The translations under genes and the position numbers were made by a program. This document shows, piece by piece, positions 1-6,120 of a stretch of DNA of 7,274 nt. Under the pieces are notes generated by a model, which saw nothing but the letters and a program-made list of their open reading frames with translations, made no database searches and had not been told where the DNA came from. Each line of letters opens with the position of its first letter. Position 1 is the stretch's first letter. Source of the DNA: an uncultured Paracoccaceae bacterium (lineage in GTDB: Bacteria > Pseudomonadota > Alphaproteobacteria > Rhodobacterales > Rhodobacteraceae); the NCBI GenBank assembly GCA_937916485.1, contig CALFSV010000104.1:1-7274 (forward strand), written 5' to 3'.

Positions 1-264
1 CGCACAGCCAACCTAACCCGGCACCCCGTCTGAATAGCGCCTTAACCGAGCCACAGCCGCCTCAGCAGGCAAGCAGCCGCCTAACCGCATGCCAAACCAA
101 ACATGTTTGCCCGCCTGACCGGCGCCTATTACCACAACATGAGACATGATCAGAAACACCTCTTTTTAGTAGTGAATTATGTTTTGAACTCGCATGAATG
201 AGGCTTGAGACACGCATTTGTTCCATTGACAGATATTCAGAAAGAGCGCTTTGCGCCGATCAGT
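1..264. other. Non-coding flank downstream of the flavoprotein gene
   Basis: I see no convincing gene here. The only open frames are short and have no ribosome binding site or recognisable protein: one runs through the plus strand to a stop near 140, and one 25-codon frame lies on the minus strand. The first 100 bases are C-rich, with several TAACC motifs and a 9-bp direct repeat CAGCCGCCT at 54-62 and 74-82. From about 150 the sequence becomes AT-richer. This is most likely the space between the flavoprotein gene and an unseen neighbour to the left. Confidence 0.5.
243..258 (-). terminator. Weak possible terminator of the flavoprotein gene
   Basis: Read on the minus strand just past the flavoprotein stop codon, GCGC-AAA-GCGC can form a 4-bp GC stem, extendable by one G-U pair. 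It is followed by TCTTTCT. The stem is short and the T tract is interrupted, so this is at best a weak intrinsic terminator. Its position is the main support. Confidence 0.22.
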
Positions 265-1515
265 TCACGCCCTGCGTTGATGATGCTGCAGATAGCTTTC
301 TTGGATGGCGATCTGATCCACAACAAATTTGGCATCGTGCCACACGCCCCAGATAAAGGATGAGCCTCTGCGCGATTGCCACGGCAAACCTACGAAATAA
401 AGTCCCGGTACCTTTGAGACGCCGCGTTGATGAGTCGGTCTGCCGACCTCGTCTAGCGCGTCGGCGGCGTGCAACCAGCTGTAATCAAACTTGAACCCGG
501 TCGCCCAGATGATCGTAGTGATGCCCCGTTCGGCAAGGTTCAGTGATCTGATCGGATTTGCGACACAGGCGGGGTCATCGGGGAGATCCCAGGCTTCTGG
601 CTCGGGCGGCAGGTCAATCCCGGTGCGTTCGATGTAATCGTCAGCTGCTTTCATCAAGGACCGATAGTTGTCATCACCCGCGTTGATGTTCGTCTTAAGA
701 TCATCGGCGATATGCAGCGTGCCGTCTTCAAATCCGCTGGTCATCCCCAAAAGTGTAATACCCCGCTCTGCCAGTCGCCGGAAATCAACGGTTTTGCCCC
801 CATGTGCGCCGCTGACGGCGATGGTCACATGTTCAGTGCCAGGAGCAGGCGTGTCCATGTTCCAGATACCCAGAACACCGAGCCACCAGCAATTGTCACG
901 TCCGCGATAGCGCCGGAACGGTCGATCGTGCGGACCGATAGAAAAATATACGTCTCGCCCAGCATCGTTCAATTCGGCTACAATTTGTGAGCCCGATGAC
1001 CCCCCCCCGATGACCAGCACAGCCCCCTCGGCCAAGGTCTGCGCGTTCCGATAAGCGGTAGAATGCATTTGTGTGACCTCTGCCGCATCCGGCACGATAG
1101 GAGGTATGGAGGGCTTCTGAAACGGACCGGTGGCGCTAACCACATTGAGAGCATCAAATTCGCCATCCGACGTTTGCACGTGGAAACCAGCGCGACCCGC
1201 GTGCGGCGTTACCGCCTCGACGGTGATGCCGGTCCGCACAGGTGCGTCAATCATGCGGGCATAGTCTTCGAAATAGGTGGCAACGCTTTCCTTGTCGGCA
1301 AAGGCGTCGTCATCACACGAAAAGGCCATGCCCGGAAAACGGTCATGCCACGCCGGGCCGTTGGCGACCAAGGAGTCCCACCGCTCGGATCGCCAGCGTT
1401 CTGCAATGCGACCACGCTCAAGGACGACATGCTCAACACCTTGTTTTCGCAGGTGTTCACTGGTGGCAACGCCGCCTTGGCCCGCGCCGATAACAAGAGT
1501 GTTGATCTTTTCCAT
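265..1515 (-). CDS. FAD/NAD(P)H-dependent flavoprotein monooxygenase (CzcO/FMO-like)
   Basis: This 416-residue cytosolic flavoprotein belongs to the single-component FAD/NAD(P)H monooxygenase group, often annotated as 'NAD(P)-binding domain-containing protein' or CzcO-like. The FAD-binding GxGxxG motif is G10-A-G-Q-G-G15, directly after the first beta strand. A WR.ERWDSL segment follows at 41-49. The NADPH-binding GxGxxG is G170-G-G-S-S-G175, and the family's late ATGF motif is at 338-341. There is no signal peptide. The start is supported by AAAAGG on the minus strand (1523-1528), 7 bases before the ATG. It is divergent from the Rieske gene cluster and may share its control region. A run of nine G on the coding strand (1000-1008) falls inside the second dinucleotide-binding motif, yet the frame stays open. 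The substrate is unknown. An N- or S-oxygenation, or a Baeyer-Villiger-like reaction, would be usual for relatives. The family call is firm; a role in the neighbouring pathway is inference. Confidence 0.88.
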   Translation of the reverse strand: MEKINTLVIGAGQGGVATSEHLRKQGVEHVVLERGRIAERWRSERWDSLVANGPAWHDRFPGMAFSCDDDAFADKESVATYFEDYARMIDAPVRTGITVEAVTPHAGRAGFHVQTSDGEFDALNVVSATGPFQKPSIPPIVPDAAEVTQMHSTAYRNAQTLAEGAVLVIGGGSSGSQIVAELNDAGRDVYFSIGPHDRPFRRYRGRDNCWWLGVLGIWNMDTPAPGTEHVTIAVSGAHGGKTVDFRRLAERGITLLGMTSGFEDGTLHIADDLKTNINAGDDNYRSLMKAADDYIERTGIDLPPEPEAWDLPDDPACVANPIRSLNLAERGITTIIWATGFKFDYSWLHAADALDEVGRPTHQRGVSKVPGLYFVGLPWQSRRGSSFIWGVWHDAKFVVDQIAIQESYLQHHQRRA

Positions 1516-1601
1516 AGCAACGCCTTTTCTGTTTCAACCTGACGACTAACGCAGGGCGTGCGGCGATACCAACCAATCATTTACGAAGCAGTGGTTTTGA
1601 T

Positions 1602-1654
1602 TTGCCTAAGACAACTAAGTTTTTGACTAAGCAACGGTAAGTTATCGGTACACT
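1602..1654 (+). promoter_or_regulatory. Candidate LysR-type operator and promoter of the catabolic cluster
   Basis: CTAAG occurs at 1606-1610, 1615-1619 and 1627-1631, followed by GTAAG at 1637-1641. The larger unit TTGNCTAAG appears at 1602-1610 and 1623-1631, exactly 21 bp (two helical turns) apart. The first unit is part of TTGCCTAAGACAA, which has TTG/CAA symmetry and the T-N11-A shape typical of LysR-family sites. The second, TTGACTAAGCAA, has the same TTG/CAA ends. TTGACT at 1623-1628 also resembles a -35 box. TACACT at 1649-1654 is a poor -10 candidate with a 20-bp spacer, which would suit an activator-dependent promoter. The site lies about 70-120 bp before the Rieske 1 start, between two divergent genes. 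The regulator encoded at 5185-6120 is the obvious candidate to bind here. Binding and promoter activity are inferred. Confidence 0.45.
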
Positions 1655-1724
1655 TTCTTTTGTGCGAATGTGGCGGCACGCTGCATTCAAAGACGACTGT
1701 TGACTCGCCCGAGGAGAGACGCCC

Positions 1725-2870
1725 ATGCCCAAAGATCATATCGATCCGATCACCGCTTTGCGTGACAACACCGCGGTTCCGTTTGAACGCGCCCGGGCTA
1801 TGCCCACCGAGGTTTATACTTCACCCGATTTCGTCGAGGCAGAGCTGGAGCATATCTTTAGCAAAGACTGGTACTGCGTGGGGCGTGCGGACGCGCTTTC
1901 GGCGGCTGGTGACTATGTGTCTGCTGAACTGGCTGGCCAGCCGATCGTCGTGCTGCGCGACCGCGAAGGGACCTTGCGCGCCATGAGCAATGTCTGCCTG
2001 CACCGGATGTCGACCCTGCTGCACGGACGCGGTAACGCCAAGACCATCGTATGCCCTTATCACGCTTGGACGTACAATCTGGATGGCAAGCTGCGCGGCG
2101 CGCCAGCGATGACGCAGAACGAAGGGTTTTGCAAAGACCATTACAAGTTGCCACAGGTGCGGTGCGAAGAATGGCTCGGCTGGGTTTTTGTTGGCCTTGA
2201 TACCGACGCGGCACCGGTTGCCGATCAACTGTCGGAGGTCGCTGAGATGATCTCGGGTTATGATATGGCCAATTATTCCGAGTCGTTTTACGAGGAACAC
2301 GTCTGGGACACCAACTGGAAAGTGTTGGCTGAGAATTTTATGGAAAGCTACCACCTGCCTGTCTGCCATGCAGGCACGATTGGCGGGTTGTCCAAGCTGG
2401 AAGACATGATCTGCCCACCCGGGCGTACGGCCTTTAACTACCACACGATCCTCAAGGATGAATCCCTGCGTATCGCCATGGCGCACCCAACAAAGAATGA
2501 CCGATTGAAGGGCGAGGAGCGGCGAACAACCTATCTGCTAGCGCTCTATCCAAGCTTGATGATCACGCTCACGCCGGGCTATTTTTGGTACATATCGTTG
2601 CACCCCAAGGGCCCCGGACAGGTGCACATCAGGTTTGGTGGTGGCATGTCCAATGATTTCGCCGATGATCCTGACACGGACGAAAATTTCGCCCAACTCA
2701 AGACCCTGCTCGACGACGTAAATATCGAGGATCGTGGCTGCACGGAAAAGGTCTTTCGTGGCCTGTGTTCAGATGCGGCAACCCCCGGCCACCTGAGCCA
2801 TCTGGAGCGTCCGAACTATGATTTCGCGCAATACCTGATGGCAAAAATCGACGCGGGACAAGGAACCTGA
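1725..2870 (+). CDS. Rieske 2Fe-2S ring-hydroxylating-type oxygenase, alpha subunit (Rieske 1)
   Basis: This 381-residue cytosolic oxygenase component has an N-terminal Rieske domain and a C-terminal mononuclear iron domain. The Rieske cluster ligands are C91-x-H93 and C110-x2-H113. The iron ligands are H210 and H215 (H-x4-H) and probably D336 in the VNIED stretch. E207 occupies the usual bridging Asp position, in the ENFMESYH motif. A bridging Glu is seen in Rieske oxygenases acting on quaternary amines, such as carnitine CntA, so an N-methylated substrate is plausible. Length fits alpha-only (alpha3) enzymes and no beta subunit gene is present. The start is set by GAGGAGA at 1711-1717, 7 bases before the ATG. 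It is the first gene of the rightward cluster, and only one base separates it from the RidA gene. It needs an FAD/2Fe-2S reductase, which is not encoded here. The family is certain; the substrate is not. A homarine-pathway oxygenase is the leading idea. Confidence 0.93.
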   Translation: MPKDHIDPITALRDNTAVPFERARAMPTEVYTSPDFVEAELEHIFSKDWYCVGRADALSAAGDYVSAELAGQPIVVLRDREGTLRAMSNVCLHRMSTLLHGRGNAKTIVCPYHAWTYNLDGKLRGAPAMTQNEGFCKDHYKLPQVRCEEWLGWVFVGLDTDAAPVADQLSEVAEMISGYDMANYSESFYEEHVWDTNWKVLAENFMESYHLPVCHAGTIGGLSKLEDMICPPGRTAFNYHTILKDESLRIAMAHPTKNDRLKGEERRTTYLLALYPSLMITLTPGYFWYISLHPKGPGQVHIRFGGGMSNDFADDPDTDENFAQLKTLLDDVNIEDRGCTEKVFRGLCSDAATPGHLSHLERPNYDFAQYLMAKIDAGQGT

Positions 2871-2871
2871 C

Positions 2872-3288
2872 ATGGCACACACACGCATTCGCCCCTTTAA
2901 CACCCGCGAGACCTATCCAGAGCAGGCATTGGACAATGATCTGTGTCAGGCAGTCGTCACGCACGGGGGCAAGACAGTCTGGATGCGGGGCCAATGCCCG
3001 CAAAACCTCGACGATGCCGTCAATCTCGACAGCCACGATCCCGTCGAGCAGACCCATAAGGTCATGCAGAACATCCGCCAGTTGATCAAAGAAGCGGGTG
3101 GACAGATGGAGCATCTGGTCAAGGTGGTCGTCTATATTACGGACGTGCGTCACCGCGAGGCAGTCTATCGCACGATGGGCGAATATATTCAGGGCGTGCA
3201 TCCGGTCTCCACCGGTTTGGTGGTGCAGGCGCTCGCCCGGCCCGAATGGCTGGTGGAGATTGATGCCACCGCTGTGATCCCGGATTAA
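2872..3288 (+). CDS. RidA (YjgF/YER057c/UK114) family protein lacking the catalytic arginine
   Basis: This 138-residue cytosolic protein has the RidA fold, and such proteins act as trimers. Recognisable segments are VWMRGQCPQN (36-45), the helix QNIRQLIKEAGG (66-77), VKVVVYITD (83-91) and the C-terminal LVEIDATAV strand (127-135). Classical RidA hydrolyses reactive enamine and imine intermediates and needs an arginine (R105 in E. coli, in the PARS motif). Aligning that region with HPVSTG (110-115) puts S113 at that position, so this protein belongs with the arginine-less subfamilies (Rid4-Rid7 type), which are common in catabolic operons and mostly of unknown chemistry. The start follows AAGGA at 2860-2864 with 7-base spacing. 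It sits one base after Rieske 1 and 4 bases before the DUF1028 gene, so it is surely co-transcribed. The likely role is hydrolysis or handling of an unstable nitrogen-containing pathway intermediate, which is inferred. Confidence 0.92.
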   Translation: MAHTRIRPFNTRETYPEQALDNDLCQAVVTHGGKTVWMRGQCPQNLDDAVNLDSHDPVEQTHKVMQNIRQLIKEAGGQMEHLVKVVVYITDVRHREAVYRTMGEYIQGVHPVSTGLVVQALARPEWLVEIDATAVIPD

Positions 3289-3292
3289 GCCG

Positions 3293-3967
3293 ATGACATT
3301 TTCCCTTGTCGCGCGCTGCGCAGAAACCGGCATTTTCGGTATGGCAATCTCCTCGTCATCTCCGGCAGTAGCCGCGCGCTGTGCCTATGCCCGTGCAGGC
3401 GTGGGTGCTGTGGCCAGCCAGAATATCACCGACCCCACCTTGGGGCCGAAAACACTGGATGCAATGGAGCAGGGCTTGTCTGCGCTGGAGGCCGTAAGTG
3501 CCGTAGTGGCCGAGGCCGCGCATGTGCAATACCGTCAGATCATGGCGATTGACGCGGCGGGGCGCACGTCCATCCATTCAGGCGCAAACGTGCTCGGCAA
3601 CTGGAACGAAGCACAGGGTCGCGATGTCGCCTCGAGCGGGAACCTGCTGGACAACGACCGCGTCCCCGCTGCCATCGTCGCAGGGTTTGAGACGGCGACG
3701 GGCCATCTGGGTGATCGATTGATTGCGGCGATGAGCGCAGGCCTTGCCGCTGGCGGCGAAGCCGGACCGGTCCATTCAGCGGGCCTTTTGCTGGTGGATA
3801 AGGTGTCATGGCCGGTGGCCGAACTTCGTTGTGACTGGACCGAAGGCTGCCCCATCGAGGCGATTGCTACGGCTTGGACGGTCTACAAACCACAACTCGA
3901 TGACTACGTGCGCCGCGCGCTCGACCCATCACAAGCGCCGTCCTACGGCGTGCCGGGCGACCAGTAA
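3293..3967 (+). CDS. DUF1028 domain-containing protein, putative Ntn-hydrolase-like enzyme
   Basis: This 224-residue protein covers the whole DUF1028 domain. Its start MTFSLVARCAETGIFGMAISS is typical, as are ARAGVGAVASQN (34-44), a central ...SSGNLL region (114-119), and the glycine-rich AAGGEAGPVHSAGLLLVD stretch (152-169). There is no signal peptide, and the extra peptidoglycan-binding domain found in some family members is absent. The family is related in fold to N-terminal-nucleophile hydrolases, but no reaction is firmly assigned to it that I know of. There is no clear ribosome binding site in the 4-base gap after the RidA stop, so translation is probably coupled to RidA. Because it lies between two oxygenases in a catabolic cluster, hydrolysis of an amide, lactam or imine-type intermediate is a reasonable guess, but it is only a guess. 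Confidence 0.9.
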   Translation: MTFSLVARCAETGIFGMAISSSSPAVAARCAYARAGVGAVASQNITDPTLGPKTLDAMEQGLSALEAVSAVVAEAAHVQYRQIMAIDAAGRTSIHSGANVLGNWNEAQGRDVASSGNLLDNDRVPAAIVAGFETATGHLGDRLIAAMSAGLAAGGEAGPVHSAGLLLVDKVSWPVAELRCDWTEGCPIEAIATAWTVYKPQLDDYVRRALDPSQAPSYGVPGDQ

Positions 3968-3994
3968 CATAATAAAAGTAACACAAAACAAATA

Positions 3995-4001
3995 AGGGAG
4001 G
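3995..4001 (+). promoter_or_regulatory. Strong ribosome binding site for Rieske 2
   Basis: AGGGAGG lies 5 bases before the ATG at 4007 and is one of the clearest Shine-Dalgarno sequences in the window. The 39-bp gap it sits in is A-rich and shows no hairpin or terminator, so transcription probably continues from the upstream genes. The strong site may give this second oxygenase independent, high translation. Confidence 0.7.
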
Positions 4002-4006
4002 CAGCG

Positions 4007-5116
4007 ATGGGCTATTTACAAGACAAACTTCAGGACGCCGCGGCTCTGCCTGCAGACCGCCCAATGGGTATGCCAGGGGCGTTTTACACCTCGCAGGAAC
4101 AGTTCGAACATGAAGCGCGCACCGTATTGCGGAGCGGCTGGCACTGCCTTGGCCGCGAAGACGAGATTCCTGAAATGGGCGATTTTTTCACCGCACAACT
4201 CCTCAATGAGCCGCTGTTGGTGGTGCGCGGAGAGGAAGGCATCGTGCGGGTTATGGCAAATGTCTGCCGTCACCGCGGCATGCCGCTTGCAGCCGGCCGA
4301 GGGAACACCAAGCGTTTTGTGTGCAGCTATCACGCGTGGACTTATGGCCATGACGGGGCACTATTGCGTGCTCCGCGCATGCAGAACGCAGGCTTTGATG
4401 CCAAAGGCTGCAAGCTGCCTGAACACAAGGTTCAGCTTTGGAACGGGTTTATTTATGTGACCCTCGACCCCGATGAGCTGGACTTTGAACATCCCGAGCT
4501 GGATGCCTTGCTATCGCCCTATGAGACGGGATCTTTCCGGTTGGTACATATGGCCGAGGAAGAATGGCACACCAATTGGAAATGCCTCGTTGAGAATTTC
4601 ATGGAAGGCTATCATCTCAGTGTTGTGCATCCACGGACATTGCACGGCTACACGCCCACGGGTCTGTCACGTAAATTGGTGAGTGGGGACGGCTATACAT
4701 CCTATGCTGCCAATTACCCCGACAGCAGTGAACCGCGCGGAGACGGCGCGCCCGGGCTAAGCGAGGCTGAACGCAAACGATCCACACTTTTTGCCAAGTT
4801 CCCCACGCAAGTTACCAGTCAGGCGGCCAGCCTGCTGGTCTCCCTGTCGATCTTTCCGATCCATGCCGGTTTGATCCGCGTGAAATGGACCATGTCAGTG
4901 TATCAGGACGATCTGGACGGGGACACTGTCCAGCAAAGGATTGCTCTATGGGAAGAAGTGAACCGCGAAGACCGTGAGAAGCTCGAGCGGATGCAAGTGG
5001 CATTGGCGTCCGCGCATGCGGTCGAGGGGCCTTTGGCGGAGGATGATTACGAAGGAACGGTGCGCGATTTCCAGACGTGGCTTGCCGCACGGGATGCGAG
5101 GTTACCCGACGCATAA
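4007..5116 (+). CDS. Rieske 2Fe-2S ring-hydroxylating-type oxygenase, alpha subunit (Rieske 2)
   Basis: This 369-residue paralogue of Rieske 1 has the same two-domain layout. The Rieske ligands are C87-x-H89 (CRHRG, the canonical form) and C106-x2-H109. The mononuclear iron ligands are H203, H208 and probably D322 in VNRED. E200 takes the bridging position in ENFMEGYH, as in Rieske 1. The two proteins share the motif blocks TNWK.L.ENFME.YHL and YHAWTY but differ strongly in the C-terminal substrate-pocket half (about 210-300), so they probably act on different compounds, perhaps consecutive ones in a pathway. No beta subunit or reductase is adjacent. The start is fixed by AGGGAGG at 3995-4001. 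The gene lies 39 bp after the DUF1028 gene and 68 bp before the regulator. Assignment to the Rieske oxygenase family is certain. N-demethylation, ring hydroxylation or dioxygenation cannot be told apart from sequence alone. Confidence 0.93.
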   Translation: MGYLQDKLQDAAALPADRPMGMPGAFYTSQEQFEHEARTVLRSGWHCLGREDEIPEMGDFFTAQLLNEPLLVVRGEEGIVRVMANVCRHRGMPLAAGRGNTKRFVCSYHAWTYGHDGALLRAPRMQNAGFDAKGCKLPEHKVQLWNGFIYVTLDPDELDFEHPELDALLSPYETGSFRLVHMAEEEWHTNWKCLVENFMEGYHLSVVHPRTLHGYTPTGLSRKLVSGDGYTSYAANYPDSSEPRGDGAPGLSEAERKRSTLFAKFPTQVTSQAASLLVSLSIFPIHAGLIRVKWTMSVYQDDLDGDTVQQRIALWEEVNREDREKLERMQVALASAHAVEGPLAEDDYEGTVRDFQTWLAARDARLPDA

Positions 5117-5171
5117 GGTGTTCACTGGTCCTTGATCGGAAAATCTGTTTTAGTTTGAGTCGGTACATAGT

Positions 5172-5177
5172 AAAGGA
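5172..5177 (+). promoter_or_regulatory. Ribosome binding site selecting the TTG start of the LysR gene
   Basis: AAAGGA is followed by 7 bases and then TTG at 5185-5187. The frame is open further upstream to an ATG at 5077, but that ATG lies inside the Rieske 2 gene and would add 36 residues with no LysR similarity. LysR proteins normally begin a few residues before the F/L-RQLEYLVAV helix, which is exactly what the TTG gives. Confidence 0.7.
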
Positions 5178-5184
5178 ACAGAGT

Positions 5185-6120
5185 TTGCCCCGTTTCACCT
5201 TTAGGCAGTTGGAATATCTGGTTGCTGTTGGTGATACGGGCAGCATCGCCCGCGCGGCGGAAAACCTGAATGTGTCCTCACCCTCCATCTCATCCGCAAT
5301 CTCGCAACTGGAGGAAGAACTCGGCATTTCGCTGTTTGTGAGGCAGCACGCGCAAGGCCTGTCGACCACAAAAGGCGGGCGCAGGGTGATTGATCAAGCA
5401 AAGCACGTCTTGAAGGAGGCCGCGACAATAGCCGACATTGCCTCTGACGTATCCAGTATGGCGCGTGGCCCACTCGCTGTGGGATGCCTCGTTACTTTTG
5501 CGCAACTTGTCCTGCCACGCATGCGGGCTGGTTATGAGGCGGCCTTTCCAGATGTCCGCATCGAGCAGAGCGAGCTGAACCAAGCTGAAATCTTCAGCGC
5601 GCTGCGGCGCTCTGACATTGATATCGCACTGACCTACGACATGGATATTCCCACAGACCTGCACTTTACCGGTCTTGTGCGCCTGCGCCCTTTTGCGTTG
5701 CTCAGTGCTGCGCATGACTATTCAAGTAAAACAGAAATCGCCATCGAAGACCTCGCCGATCTGCCAATGGTGCTGCTGGATTTGCCGATCAGTACAGATT
5801 ATTTCCTATCCCTGTTCGAAGCCGCCAAACAACTTCCCCGCATCGCCGAGCGCACGCGCGACATGGCGGTGATGCGCTCGCTGGTCGGAAATGGCTTTGG
5901 CTATTCCATTGCCAATGTGCGACCGCAAAGCAATATTTCTCCGGATGGGTTACCGCTGGCTTGCGTGCCCATTGCAGGCACCGTGCGACCTCTGCGGATG
6001 GGGTTGCTGACCTCCCAAGGGGCGGAAAAATCCCGAACCGTGCGGACTTTCATGGAGTTTGCCAAGGATCAGGTCTCCTCTGGTGCGCTTGAGCCCATTG
6101 GCGGGGAGCCTTTGAAATGA
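5185..6120 (+). CDS. LysR-type transcriptional regulator
   Basis: This is a 311-residue DNA-binding regulator read from a TTG start. Residues about 4-63 form the winged helix-turn-helix: FRQLEYLVAVGDTGSIARAA, then SSPSISSAISQLEEELG with the recognition helix, then LFVR. The remainder is the periplasmic-binding-protein-like effector domain, with GPLAVGCLVTFAQLVLPRM opening subdomain RD-I. LysR regulators work as tetramers and usually activate when their pathway metabolite binds. The gene sits inside the cluster and not divergent from it, 68 bp after Rieske 2. Its last codons overlap the M20 gene (ATGA at 6117-6120), so regulator and deacylase are translated together. The likely target is the repeat cluster at 1602-1641. 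The ligand is probably the pathway substrate or an intermediate; this is inferred. In the homarine hypothesis it would be the 'R' gene. Confidence 0.92.
   Translation: MPRFTFRQLEYLVAVGDTGSIARAAENLNVSSPSISSAISQLEEELGISLFVRQHAQGLSTTKGGRRVIDQAKHVLKEAATIADIASDVSSMARGPLAVGCLVTFAQLVLPRMRAGYEAAFPDVRIEQSELNQAEIFSALRRSDIDIALTYDMDIPTDLHFTGLVRLRPFALLSAAHDYSSKTEIAIEDLADLPMVLLDLPISTDYFLSLFEAAKQLPRIAERTRDMAVMRSLVGNGFGYSIANVRPQSNISPDGLPLACVPIAGTVRPLRMGLLTSQGAEKSRTVRTFMEFAKDQVSSGALEPIGGEPLK

Noticed and set aside
3..140. Open plus-strand frame in the left flank, possible end of a truncated gene
   Set aside because: It is short, proline- and glutamine-rich, with no recognisable domain; C-rich sequence naturally lacks stops in one frame.
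1063..1542. 159-codon plus-strand open frame opposite the flavoprotein gene
   Set aside because: It is fully antisense to a clearly recognisable flavoprotein, has no family resemblance, and reads like a high-GC shadow frame.
1821..2486. 221-codon minus-strand open frame opposite Rieske 1
   Set aside because: The plus strand here encodes the full Rieske and iron-ligand motifs; the antisense product shows no recognisable domain.
2698..3333. 211-codon minus-strand open frame spanning the Rieske 1, RidA and DUF1028 junctions
   Set aside because: It is antisense to three well-supported genes, and its composition is that of a codon-shadow frame.
5115..5133. AAGG...CCTT possible terminator hairpin after Rieske 2
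   Set aside because: The stem is only 4 bp with an 11-base loop and no T tract follows, so it is not credible as a terminator.
1645..5167. Shared 8-mer TCGGTACA in the two regulatory gaps (1645-1652 and 5160-5167)
   Set aside because: An 8-base match between two such regions is readily expected by chance, and the flanks do not match.
5077..5184. Upstream ATG extension of the LysR gene
   Set aside because: The extra 36 residues overlap the Rieske 2 coding end, show no LysR similarity and lack a good ribosome binding site, while the TTG at 5185 has AAAGGA at the right spacing.
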